Shown: positions 5,206 through 10,457, counted from the stretch's first letter. The stretch: 11,955 bases of DNA from Baffinella frigidus (GCA_026770585.1 MU647756.1:4993-16947), one strand, 5' to 3'. Notes: generated by a model not told the origin, from the letters alone. Translations and numbers: made by a program.

Positions 5206-7391
5206 GTCTCGCTCTACCTCAGTTTTCCTCGGCCCCTTTAGGTCCTTGAGGTTTTAGATGCTCCCAACATAGCCCAACGCCACGCCCTTCCGTAGAAAGT
5301 ATCCGCAGAGAGAGCATTTTTTCTTTCTGGTCGCATTGAGCTGTCCAGTGCAGAGGCTCGTGAGGAGGGGATAAAGGGTGGTCCTTTTAGAAATTCGTTG
5401 AGATGCTCTTTGTACTGGAACGTCGGTACGGCGTCCTGATGCAAATGAATTTAATGAGGACCCCAGCGCGTTAGCTGGGGCAGAGCGAGAAGGTGGCCCC
5501 CAGCATCCACCAGCAACAAGTAGCAGATTTTACCGGGTCCTTGCAAGATCCGGGTTTTTTCCCCCGATTTATTCGTAGGACCCTACGGTAGGAAACCCTA
5601 GGGACCTCGAATTGCCGACGGGAGATCTCATCGGTTTAGCTGAAAATTAATACAGCACCTGACCCGGTTATAAGCTGCTACGGGTTGCTGGTGGATCGCA
5701 GTGGCAGAGGCCGGTCAAGCAGAACAACAGGTTTTTCTGGCCCTTGACTCAAGGCAAATCAAGGGCCAGAATTCTCGCTTTCCCTTGCCAGGATTTCGTG
5801 GACTTGGTTTCTAAGTTGACAGATTGTGTGGGTGAATTGACTTTTATTTGATGGGTGCGTAAATAAAAGTCAATTGACCCACACGATCTGTCAACTTAGA
5901 AACCAAGTCCACGAAATCCTGGCAAGGGAAAGCGAGAATTCTGGCCCTTGATTTGCCTTGATCTAAGGGCTAGAAAAACCTGTTGTTCTGCTTGACCGGC
6001 CTCTGGCAGTTCACTCTGCATTCTTAGTTTTTCATATTCTGTGTTTTTTGGTTCTTTAACACACTGCCACATCACTCGAGCCGATCTGGGTCTAAAAACG
6101 GACATGCGACTTTATTGAACTTGAACGGCGTCTGCAGATCCCTTCTACGGAACGGCGTGTCGTTGGCATATGTTGGGCGAAATTAAAACCTAAAGGACCT
6201 AAAGGACACACCCAAAACTTGACGCGTCCAACCACGAAATCCTAGCCCCCAATCCCGAACCAAGGGTTTGCTGTGGTGTAGGCAGCTTGTCCTAGCGGGC
6301 GTCACGTTTCCCTTCTGCATACACCCGTCGGGGTGTACTTGGGCTGGAGCCCCTGCGTCTCGTCCTACCTCTCCACGTGGCGTGTAGCGGTCGTGCTTGT
6401 CAACATAACACACCTGCTTTCCCCCCAGGGGAAGCTTACGAAGGGGCTCAAGGTGACCACGATCCGCCTTGCAGTACCAAAAACCCCGCAGGGGGTCTTA
6501 GCATGTGGTCATGCTGGTCGTGTAATCGATAGATTCTCATCAGGGCAAGCTGAAGAAGGGGCTGAAGGTGACCAAGATCCGCCTCGGCGATTTTGGTGAC
6601 GGCCATGACGTTCAGGTCTCAACCCTAAACCCTGAAAAAAAAACCTGAACCCTGAACCCTGAAAACACACCCTGAACCCTGAACCGTAAACCGTAAACCC
6701 TGAAAATAAACCCTGCACCCTAAATGCTAAACCGTAAACCGTAAACCGTAAACCGTAAACCCTGAAAATAAACCCTGAGCCCTGAATCCTAAACCGTAAA
6801 CCATAAACCGTAAACCGTCAACCCTGAAAATGAACCCTGCGCCCTGAATCCTAAACCCTAAACCCTAAACCCTAAACCGTAAACCCTAAACCCTGAACCC
6901 TAAACCCTGAACCCTAAACCCTAAACCCTCAACCCTCAACCCTGACTCCCGACCCCTAAAGCCTAAATCCTGAACCCTGAACTCTGAACCCAAACTCTTC
7001 AACACTAAACCCTACACCCTGAATCCTGGACCCTGAACCGTGAAGCCTACACCCTACACCCTACACCCTAAACCCTGAACCCTGAACCCTCGACCCTCAA
7101 CCCTCAGCCCTAAACCCTAAACCCTAAAATCTAAAACCTAAACCCAACACCCGAAACACCAAACACTCAACCCTAGACCTCACATCCCAAACCCGAAACC
7201 CTAAACCCTGAACCCTGCACCCTAAACCCTAAACCCTCAACGGCGAGCAGGCGAACGTATTTCTCTCGGGGAAACATGCGAATTCGCATCTTTCCACGTA
7301 GGAAATGACTCAGAACCCGAACACTGAGCAGGCGAACGTTCCGGGCGAGGGCGTCTACTCTCTCAAGAGCGAGTTCCTCAAGAAAGTCTGA
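4732..7391 (+). CDS. phnA: PhnA/YjdM-like zinc-ribbon protein, three exons, probably plastid-targeted
   Basis: Joining 4732-5205, 6544-6615 and 7332-7391 gives 201 residues. Both junctions are phase 0 with GT-AG introns (AAAG|GTCTCG...ATCAG; CAG|GTCTCA...GAGCAG). Residues 24-40 are hydrophobic (VLSATLLLAALPLSGG), followed by F41-LLGAP and an Arg/Ser-rich region to about 90. This reads as a signal peptide plus transit peptide with Phe at +1, typical of complex plastids. The mature part starts with a zinc ribbon, C95-PK-C98 and C113-TA-C116, then the PhnA core KDVNGNVLSAGDTVVLVKDL, KGLKVTKIRL, GDGHDV and the ending YSLKSEFLKKV. Bacterial YjdM is about 111 residues, and the last 17 positions before the tail align without gaps across the second junction. 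The family's biochemical role is unclear; the 'alkylphosphonate' name is historical. ATG 4732 is chosen over 4612 because the earlier stretch is repeat B. Confidence 0.88.
5206..5233 (+). other. Start of PhnA intron 1 (5206-6543)
   Basis: The 1338-bp intron begins GTCTCGCTCTACC, not the usual GTRAGT, and ends GATTCTCATCAG. Intron 2 begins with the same GTCTC, so this may be the local donor style. Repeat B7 starts 28 bp into the intron. Confidence 0.75.
5234..5386 (+). mobile_element. SINE-like repeat B, long copy (B7), in intron 1
   Basis: CCCTTTAGGTCCTTGAGG tail, TTTTAGATGCTCCCAACATA, CGCCCTTCCGTAGAAAGTAT, the poly-T hairpin region, then TTGAGCTGTCCAGTGCAGAG and GGGGATAAAGGG. Same extended form as B4 at 4021. 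It lies in the sense orientation of the gene. Confidence 0.8.
5387..5697 (+). other. Intron 1 filler, small hairpins only
   Basis: No exon-like sequence. A GC stem CCCCAGC-GCGTTA-GCTGGGG lies at 5462-5481. A CTTGCAAG palindrome is flanked by CCGGGT repeats near 5535-5560, followed by a T run. GTAGGACCCTACGGTAGG near 5576-5592 recalls the centre of family A. As intronic DNA of a nuclear gene, none of this should be read as a bacterial terminator. Confidence 0.5.
5698..6010. mobile_element. Long foldback element F in intron 1
   Basis: The left arm 5703-5849 and right arm 5861-6007 are near-perfect reverse complements around an 11-bp loop (GATGGGTGCGT). Ends read CAGAGGCCGGTCAAGC and its complement GCTTGACCGGCCTCTG. 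Five bases, GCAGT, occur on both sides (5698-5702, 6006-6010) and may be a target-site duplication, though the tip has two unpaired bases. Few mismatches (for example CTCAAGG against CTTGATCTAAGG) suggest a young insertion. In the unspliced transcript it would fold into a double-stranded RNA stem of nearly 150 bp. Confidence 0.9.
6011..6127 (+). other. Intron 1 filler
   Basis: AT-rich sequence between foldback F and repeat B8, with no structure beyond short runs. Confidence 0.4.
6128..6208 (-). mobile_element. SINE-like repeat B (copy B8), in intron 1
   Basis: GCGTCTGCAGATCCCTTCTA, GTCGTTGGCATATGTTGGGC and GAAATTAAAACCTAAAGGAC with two tail units. Opposite orientation to B7 in the same intron, so the two copies could pair in the pre-mRNA. 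Confidence 0.8.
6390..6470 (+). pseudogene. Partial compact copy of the exon 1/exon 2 junction
   Basis: GTCGTGCTTGTCAA at 6390-6403 is identical to exon 1 bases 5179-5192. After a 25-bp gap ending TGCTTTCCCCCCAG, bases 6429-6470 encode GKLTKGLKVTTIRL, against GKLKKGLKVTKIRL at the start of the true exon 2. Several synonymous differences show an old duplication of coding sequence. The copy stops before the GDFGDGHDV part and has no donor at that point. Its pyrimidine-rich acceptor is better than the genuine one. Using it would shift the frame through exon 2 and stop at 6597-6599. Confidence 0.85.
6544..6615 (+). CDS. phnA: PhnA-like gene, exon 2
   Basis: These 72 bp (24 codons) encode the family core GKLKKGLKVTKIRL, GDFGDGHDVQ, bounded by ATCAG| and CAG|GTCTCA. 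The frame joins exon 1 after a complete codon. It was found by matching the conserved LKxGxKVxxIRL and GDH signature of PhnA proteins. Confidence 0.88.
6619..7239 (-). repeat. Interstitial telomere-like array 2, filling intron 2
   Basis: About 620 bp of degenerate CCCTAAA-type heptamers on the plus strand, with abundant CCCTGAA and CCGTAAA variants. Insertions of the form CCCTGAAAATAAA start near 6698, 6760 and 6822, giving a secondary period of about 63 bp (nine heptamers). The array begins three bases inside intron 2 and makes up about 87% of its 716 bp. Its G-rich strand is the minus strand, opposite to array 1, so the two arrays point toward each other across the first two exons. Confidence 0.95.
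7245..7258 (+). pseudogene. Decoy copy of the exon 3 acceptor
   Basis: GAGCAGGCGAACGT is identical to 7326-7339, which spans the true intron 2 acceptor and the first codons of exon 3. The offset is 81 bp. Splicing here would keep the frame for 16 codons and then hit TAG at 7299-7301, replacing the conserved C-terminus. Confidence 0.8.
7332..7391 (+). CDS. phnA: PhnA-like gene, exon 3 and stop
   Basis: After GAGCAG| the codons give ANVPGEGVYSLKSEFLKKV and TGA (7389-7391), matching the family ending LKSEF[VL]KK. It starts in phase 0, consistent with exon 2. Confidence 0.88.
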   Translation, partial: ANVPGEGVYSLKSEFLKKV

Positions 7392-7479
7392 TCACTTACG
7401 AAGTTTTGACCACTTAAGAAGGTTTGGACACTTAAGAAGGTTTGAACCCTTCAGAAGGTTTCAACACTTTAGAAGGTTT
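7390..7479 (+). repeat. 18-bp minisatellite in the PhnA 3'UTR
   Basis: Five consecutive 18-bp units of the form GACCACTTAAGAAGGTTT start at 7390, 7408, 7426, 7444 and 7462. Units 2 and 3 are nearly identical; units 1, 4 and 5 have diverged. The array begins within the stop codon. The core CACTTAAG also occurs in the termini of family C. Confidence 0.9.
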
Positions 7480-7513
7480 AAACTAAGACGTTGTCTCGAG
7501 AGCGGGGTACCAA

Positions 7514-7635
7514 TACAGGGGTACCTCGCTCATAAGAAACGCCCCCCCCCCCTAGGACCACCATAGGGCCATAGGCATATGCCTATCGTAGGGTCGTAGG
7601 GGGTGGCGGTTTCTTATGAGGGAGGTACCCCTGTA
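7514..7635. mobile_element. Family A MITE (copy A4), intact
   Basis: A 122-bp element including TA at both ends: TACAGGGGTACCTCGCTC ... CGAGGTACCCC TGTA type, here GGGAGGTACCCCTGTA. A run of twelve C on the left faces GGGGGTGGCGG on the right. The central CATAGGCATATGCCTATCG extends the palindrome to the middle. TA flanks suggest a Tc1/mariner-type transposase in trans. Confidence 0.92.
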
Positions 7636-7807
7636 CCACACGAGGCTACCCATGCGAACAGAATAAAAGGGACTTTTAAGGTTTTGTGGGGAAATGATCA
7701 CGTTTCTGCCCGCTGAGCGGTCGGTCGGTTACCTTATCCGTGATCATTTCCCCGCAAAACTTGAAAAGTCCCTTTTATTCTGTTCGCGTGGGTAGCCTCA
7801 TGTGGTA
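7634..7807. mobile_element. Foldback element E
   Basis: 68-bp arms (7635-7702 and 7739-7806) with few mismatches around a 36-bp loop. The left arm has ACCACACGAGGCTACCCATG, GAACAGAATAAAAGGGAC and GGGGAAATGATCACG; the right arm is the complement. TA lies at both ends, and the left TA is the same one that ends A4, so one element inserted at the other's border. The tip TACCACNCGAG is shared with elements H1 and H2. Confidence 0.9.
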
Positions 7808-7849
7808 GGGCCCCGGCGGGTAATGCTGTGTGGAGATCAGGTTCGAAGC

Positions 7850-7971
7850 TACAGGGGTGCCTCGCTCATAAGAAACCGCCTCCCCCTAGGACCCTACAGC
7901 AGACCTATGGCCTAGGGCCCTACGGTGGTCCTATGGGGGGGGCGGTTTCTGATGAGAGAGGTACCCCTGTA
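7850..7971. mobile_element. Family A MITE (copy A5), intact
   Basis: Exactly 122 bp from TACAGGGGTGCCTCGCTC to GAGAGGTACCCCTGTA with TA at both ends. The left arm reads CCGCCTCCCCCTAGG and the right CCTATGGGGGGGGCGG, so the palindrome has begun to decay. Confidence 0.92.
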
Positions 7972-8015
7972 TTGGTACCCCGTAGGGCGGGCCGCGGGCG
8001 GGCGTTGCCGTTAAA

Positions 8016-8280
8016 ATGGCAGCAAAGCTCGACTTGCCAACAGAATGCTGGGCAGCGCTCGGGGCGCCCGCACGGCACCTTGGCGGAGACGTCGCCCGCC
8101 GGTGCCAACCATCTTTTGGTCCCCTAATCAGGGTGCGGCGCAGTGCGACCCCCGCCCTAAGGCCTGCCCCGGCTGGGTTTTGCCCGGTTTTGCGCTGCCA
8201 GGCAGAATCCGGAGTCACCCATTGGGCCCCCGGGCAGCGGCGGCAATTAGAACCTATCGGATCGTCACAGAGAGGCTGCC
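8016..8280 (+). CDS. Weak open frame between two MITEs, probably not a gene
   Basis: The ATG at 8016 opens a frame that runs through single-copy-looking GC-rich DNA and then continues into MITE A6. The single-copy part would encode MAAKLDLPTECWAALGAP and a Pro/Arg-rich remainder with no recognisable family. Codon third positions are not clearly G/C-biased compared with the other positions, and open frames occur in all three minus frames too. It is listed because it is the only non-repeat stretch between A5 and A6; it could equally be an exon fragment or noncoding. Confidence 0.15.
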
Positions 8281-8401
8281 TACAGGGGTACCTCGCTCAC
8301 AAGAAACTGCCCCCCCCCTGGGACCACCATAGGACCCTAGGCATAGGCCTACTGTAGGGTCCTAGGGGGGGGCGGTTTCTTATGAGCGAGGCACCCCTGT
8401 A
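8281..8401. mobile_element. Family A MITE (copy A6), intact
   Basis: 121 bp, TACAGGGGTACCTCGCTC to GAGGCACCCCTGTA with TA ends. The central ACCCTAGGCATAGGCCTACT GTAGGGTCC and the GGGGGGGGCGG arm are almost perfectly complementary to the left half. It serves as a good family reference. Confidence 0.93.
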
Positions 8402-8498
8402 TGATACTTGCTTCGATGTGGTGCAGCGGTTTCGTGTCGAGGGAGAACAAAAGAGGCCCGGCGATAAACAAAGTCGACTAGTGGGGGCCTGATGCGAT

Positions 8499-8520
8499 GC
8501 GAGGTACATGAGTACCTCGC
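8499..8520. repeat. Head-to-head pair of family A tips
   Basis: GCGAGGTAC-ATGA-GTACCTCGC is a perfect 9-bp inverted repeat. The right part continues TAAGAACAAA, like the A sequence TCATAAGAAAC. It looks like the remnant of an A element that lost its middle and outer tips. Confidence 0.6.
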
Positions 8521-8587
8521 TAAGAACAAACGTAGGCAATACCGTAGGCTTAACTACCCGGTGTTCATGACGATAGCCTGTGAACAT

Positions 8588-8650
8588 GCGAGCCCGTTTT
8601 GAGATGGAGAAGCGGTACGTGTAACGTTCGAGGAGGCACCCCTGTACATG
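8588..8650 (+). repeat. Dispersed repeat G, copy 1
   Basis: GCGAGCCCGTTTTGAGATGG, then a GTACGTGTAACGTTCGAGG block and CACCCCTGTACATGTT. Its left part recurs at 9194-9230 and its right part at 8902-8935. The right end looks like an A-family tip and abuts element C2. Confidence 0.7.
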
Positions 8651-8654
8651 TTGC

Positions 8655-8759
8655 TATCCCTCAAGTGGCCAGTAGGCTCATACGCCCTACCGTAGGGCCC
8701 TAGGACCTGCCTAGGACCTCTTGGCCTGCAAATTTGGGGGCCTGGGCACTTAAGGGATA
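8655..8759 (+). mobile_element. Family C MITE (copy C2)
   Basis: 105 bp, TATCCCTCAAGTGG to GGCACTTAAGGGATA. The interior has GTAGGCTCATACGCCCTACC, GTAGGGCCCTAGGACC and an A/T-centred GCAAATTTGG block. TA at both ends suggests a TA target site. Confidence 0.9.
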
Positions 8760-8901
8760 GGAGGTTTGGTCGGCCTGGCACTGAAGGTACATTTAACTCA
8801 AGCCAGGGGCACTCTCTCGATGGAACCACAAGTCTATGCACGCCACGCGTAGCAATAGGTTTACACTCGTTCCACATCAGGCCCTACTAAACTTTACGTA
8901 G

Positions 8902-8935
8902 CATGTAATGTTCGAGGAGGCACCCCTGTACATGT
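8902..8935 (+). repeat. Dispersed repeat G, right part
   Basis: CATGTAATGTTCGAGGAGGC then ACCCCTGTACATGT, nearly identical to 8617-8650. Confidence 0.7.
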
Positions 8936-8950
8936 ACCCTCCCAACCCCC

Positions 8951-9014
8951 GAGGAGGCTTTGCCCGACTGACTCAGGAAAGCGAGGAGGCTTTGCCCGAC
9001 TGACTCAGGAAAGC
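8951..9014. repeat. Exact 32-bp tandem duplication
   Basis: GAGGAGGCTTTGCCCGACTG followed by ACTCAGGAAAGC occurs twice with no differences (8951-8982 and 8983-9014). The second copy runs into TTTCC to make a 12-bp palindrome, GGAAAGCTTTCC, at 9008-9019. Identity implies a recent event or a hypervariable locus. Confidence 0.92.
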
Positions 9015-9056
9015 TTTCCGGGTACCACTCTGGTGCGTCAAGTCAACTAAATGACC

Positions 9057-9161
9057 TATCCCTTAAGTAGCCAGGGGGTCAAACTTGACCCCCAAGAGGT
9101 CCTAGGCAGGTCGTAGGGCCCTACGGTAGGGCGTATGAGGCTACTGGGCACTTGAGGGATA
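9057..9161 (-). mobile_element. Family C MITE (copy C3), inverted
   Basis: 105 bp in the opposite orientation to C2 and C4: TATCCCTTAAGTAG, GGGGGTCAAACTTGACCCCC, CCTACGGTAGGGCGTATGAG, GGCACTTGAGGGATA. Its GGGGGTCAA-A-CTTGACCCCC-type centre is a stronger palindrome than in the other copies. Confidence 0.9.
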
Positions 9162-9193
9162 CCCTCCGCGCTTCCGAGTCCTCATGGCGACCT

Positions 9194-9230
9194 GCGAGCC
9201 CGTTTTGAGAGGGAGAAAGGGTACATGTAA
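9194..9230 (+). repeat. Dispersed repeat G, left part
   Basis: GCGAGCCCGTTTTGAGAGGG, then AGAAAGGGTACATGTAA, matching 8588-8624. It lacks the right part, which is instead found 260 bp upstream. Confidence 0.7.
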
Positions 9231-9469
9231 TTTTATTGATTCGGAAAGGGCCACGCCGTATCAGCACTCGAGGGGGCTGTGCCTCAACACGGATGAGTTT
9301 AGTCTACATAAATGAATTATGTTCTCCGCCTGAGGCGGGCTCGTCCCGAGACGGTCCTCACACTGTGCTTGGCCTGCAATGGATGGAAAGACCAGACCCG
9401 GGCGAAAGACCGCTCTAGAGCAGTATTCACGTGGTGCTGTCAAGGCCTCTAGTGTCTTGTCCATCCCAC
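9231..9469. other. Intergenic, no gene recognised
   Basis: Only short frames and a small CCGCCTGAGGCGG hairpin near 9330. No match to the repeat families above. Confidence 0.5.
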
Positions 9470-9593
9470 TACAGGGGTACCCTCGCTCATAAGAACACCC
9501 CCCCCCCCCTAGCTAGGACCATCGTAGGACCTTTGGCAAAGGCCTGCTGTGGGGCCTTAGGGGGGGGGCGGTTACTTATGAGCGAGGTACCCC
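9470..9593. mobile_element. Family A MITE (copy A7), right tip lost
   Basis: It starts TACAGGGGTACCCTCGCTCA with an extra C, has a run of thirteen C followed by CTAGCTAGGACC, and ends GAGCGAGGTACCCC. The final TGTA is missing and the next base starts element C4. Confidence 0.9.
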
Positions 9594-9698
9594 TATCCCT
9601 TAAGTGGCGAGTAGGCTCATACGCCCTACCGTAGGGCCCTAGGACCTGCCTAGGACCTCTCGGCGGTCAATTTTGACCGGCTCGGCACTTGAGGGATA
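9594..9698 (+). mobile_element. Family C MITE (copy C4), abutting A7
   Basis: 105 bp, TATCCCTTAAGTGGCGAG ... GGTCAATTTTGACC ... GGCACTTGAGGGATA. It is joined directly to the truncated end of A7. Very similar to C2. Confidence 0.92.
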
Positions 9699-9718
9699 CA
9701 CGTCCAGACGCATGTCCA

Positions 9719-9839
9719 TCACGGGGGGTTGTGAGCATCGAAGGGGTGCGTTTCGGGCGGTCCCGGGAAATCGTCCTTCTCTTGAAAGTTGTCGAGCTCT
9801 GAGAAGTAGTTGTCCACTTTTGCCAGCCACCGCGTCGTC
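9719..9839 (-). CDS. Probable terminal exon of an unidentified minus-strand gene
   Basis: Reading the minus strand, an acceptor-like CCCGTGCAG (ending at 9840) is followed by GACGAC and, after one base, by 39 codons ending in TGA (9721-9719). The product includes TTRWLAKVDNYFSELDNF and then an acidic, Pro-rich tail closing on DAHNPP. About 74% of codons end in G or C, and the composition is well balanced for a real protein. There is no ATG in the frame, as expected for a last exon. The stop is 20 bp from MITE C4, so the 3'UTR would run into C4 and A7. The upstream exon could not be placed. No family recognised. Confidence 0.45.
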
Positions 9840-9858
9840 CTGCACGGGATACAGGGGT

Positions 9859-10053
9859 TACCACACGAGAATGCTAGAGGGGCCTATTTAAAACGGATGT
9901 CCTTTTAAAAGTGGGCATTTGTGTAGTAACTTTCGTTGATTAGTCACTTAACTAGCCATATATTGGCCAGTCACAAGGTTGGAACACCTTATCCTGGTAC
10001 AAATATTTACAACCCCACATATAAATAGGATCCTCCAGCATTCTCAAGTGGTA
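9859..10053. mobile_element. Inverted-repeat element H1
   Basis: Ends TACCACACGAGAATGCTAGA and TCCAGCATTCTCAAGTGGTA are imperfect reverse complements flanked by TA. About 21 of 24 bases match in the core GAGAATGCT...CCTATTTA. The interior contains a fragment of the J element (GCATTTGTGTAGTAA) and an AT-rich CCATATATTGG near-palindrome. It is related along its length to H2 at 10458. Confidence 0.75.
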
Positions 10054-10131
10054 CATGGGTACCTCGCTCATAAGAAACCACCGCCCCGTAGGACCCTACA
10101 GTAGGGCTATGCCTGGGGCCCTAAAGTGGTC
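10052..10131. mobile_element. Family A MITE (copy A8), right third missing
   Basis: TACATGGGTACCTCGCTCAT, AAGAAACCACCGCCCC, TAGGACCCTACAGTAGGGCT ATGCCTGGGGCCC, then it breaks off at TGGTCAAAG. Its first TA is the last TA of H1, another abutting insertion. Confidence 0.8.
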
Positions 10132-10139
10132 AAAGTACT

Positions 10140-10334
10140 TTATCGACCTTTGCCACCAAAGTCGTCCTGCACGGGCCACGCCAGGTCATTAGTGGGAACT
10201 TCAGAACGCAACGTTTCGTTTTCGTGGTACAAATGGTACTGGCCTGGTGACATGTCGTCCTGCACGGGATAGGGCTCAGGGACCACACGGTGGACTACCA
10301 ACCTCTCATCAAAAGTCAACTTGTCTTGAGACAC
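10140..10334 (-). pseudogene. Coding-like minus-strand remnant with two acceptor motifs
   Basis: A 64-codon open frame contains the acceptor motif twice, each time read as PVQDD (YPVQDDMSPGQYHLYHENE and LAWPVQDDFGGKGR). It has no ATG at its 5' end. In the frame used by the 9719-9839 exon, the bases after the motif at 10166 read TTLVAKVDKVL then stop, clearly akin to TTRWLAKVDNYF of that exon. This looks like a broken duplicate of the same exon region rather than an independent gene. Confidence 0.35.
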
Positions 10335-10457
10335 TCAACTTTATGGATTTTCTGGCGCAATTTGGTCACGTAACACCCTGAATTCCAGCCCAAACGAAAC
10401 CTTCGTAGCCCACCGAGTGGATTGGAGCCTTTCCATCAGGAATTAGGCCAACCCACT

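Larger units (their letters stand above)
9817..10290 (-). repeat. Three copies of an acceptor-like motif CCCGTGCAG|GACGAC
   Basis: On the plus strand GTCGTCCTGCACGGG lies at 9834-9848, 10161-10175 and 10254-10268. The first and third share further flanking bases (GGGATA...GGG...ACCACACG). The first and second share the exon side (CTTTTGCCA..CCAC.G against CTTTGCCACCAAA). On the minus strand each has the form of a 3' splice site followed by the same exon start. Confidence 0.75.

Noticed and set aside
5462-5570. GC hairpin followed by T run as a rho-independent terminator
   Set aside because: It lies inside an intron of a eukaryotic gene; the resemblance is not meaningful there.
7850-8357. Open frames crossing MITEs A5 and A6 as genes
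   Set aside because: Much of their length is palindromic repeat, with similar frames open on both strands.
9850-9862. H1 inserted inside an A element, judged from TACAGGGG before H1 and A8 after it
   Set aside because: A8 retains its own complete left tip, so the TACAGGGG stub is not its missing end; the bases are also shared with the acceptor-motif repeat.
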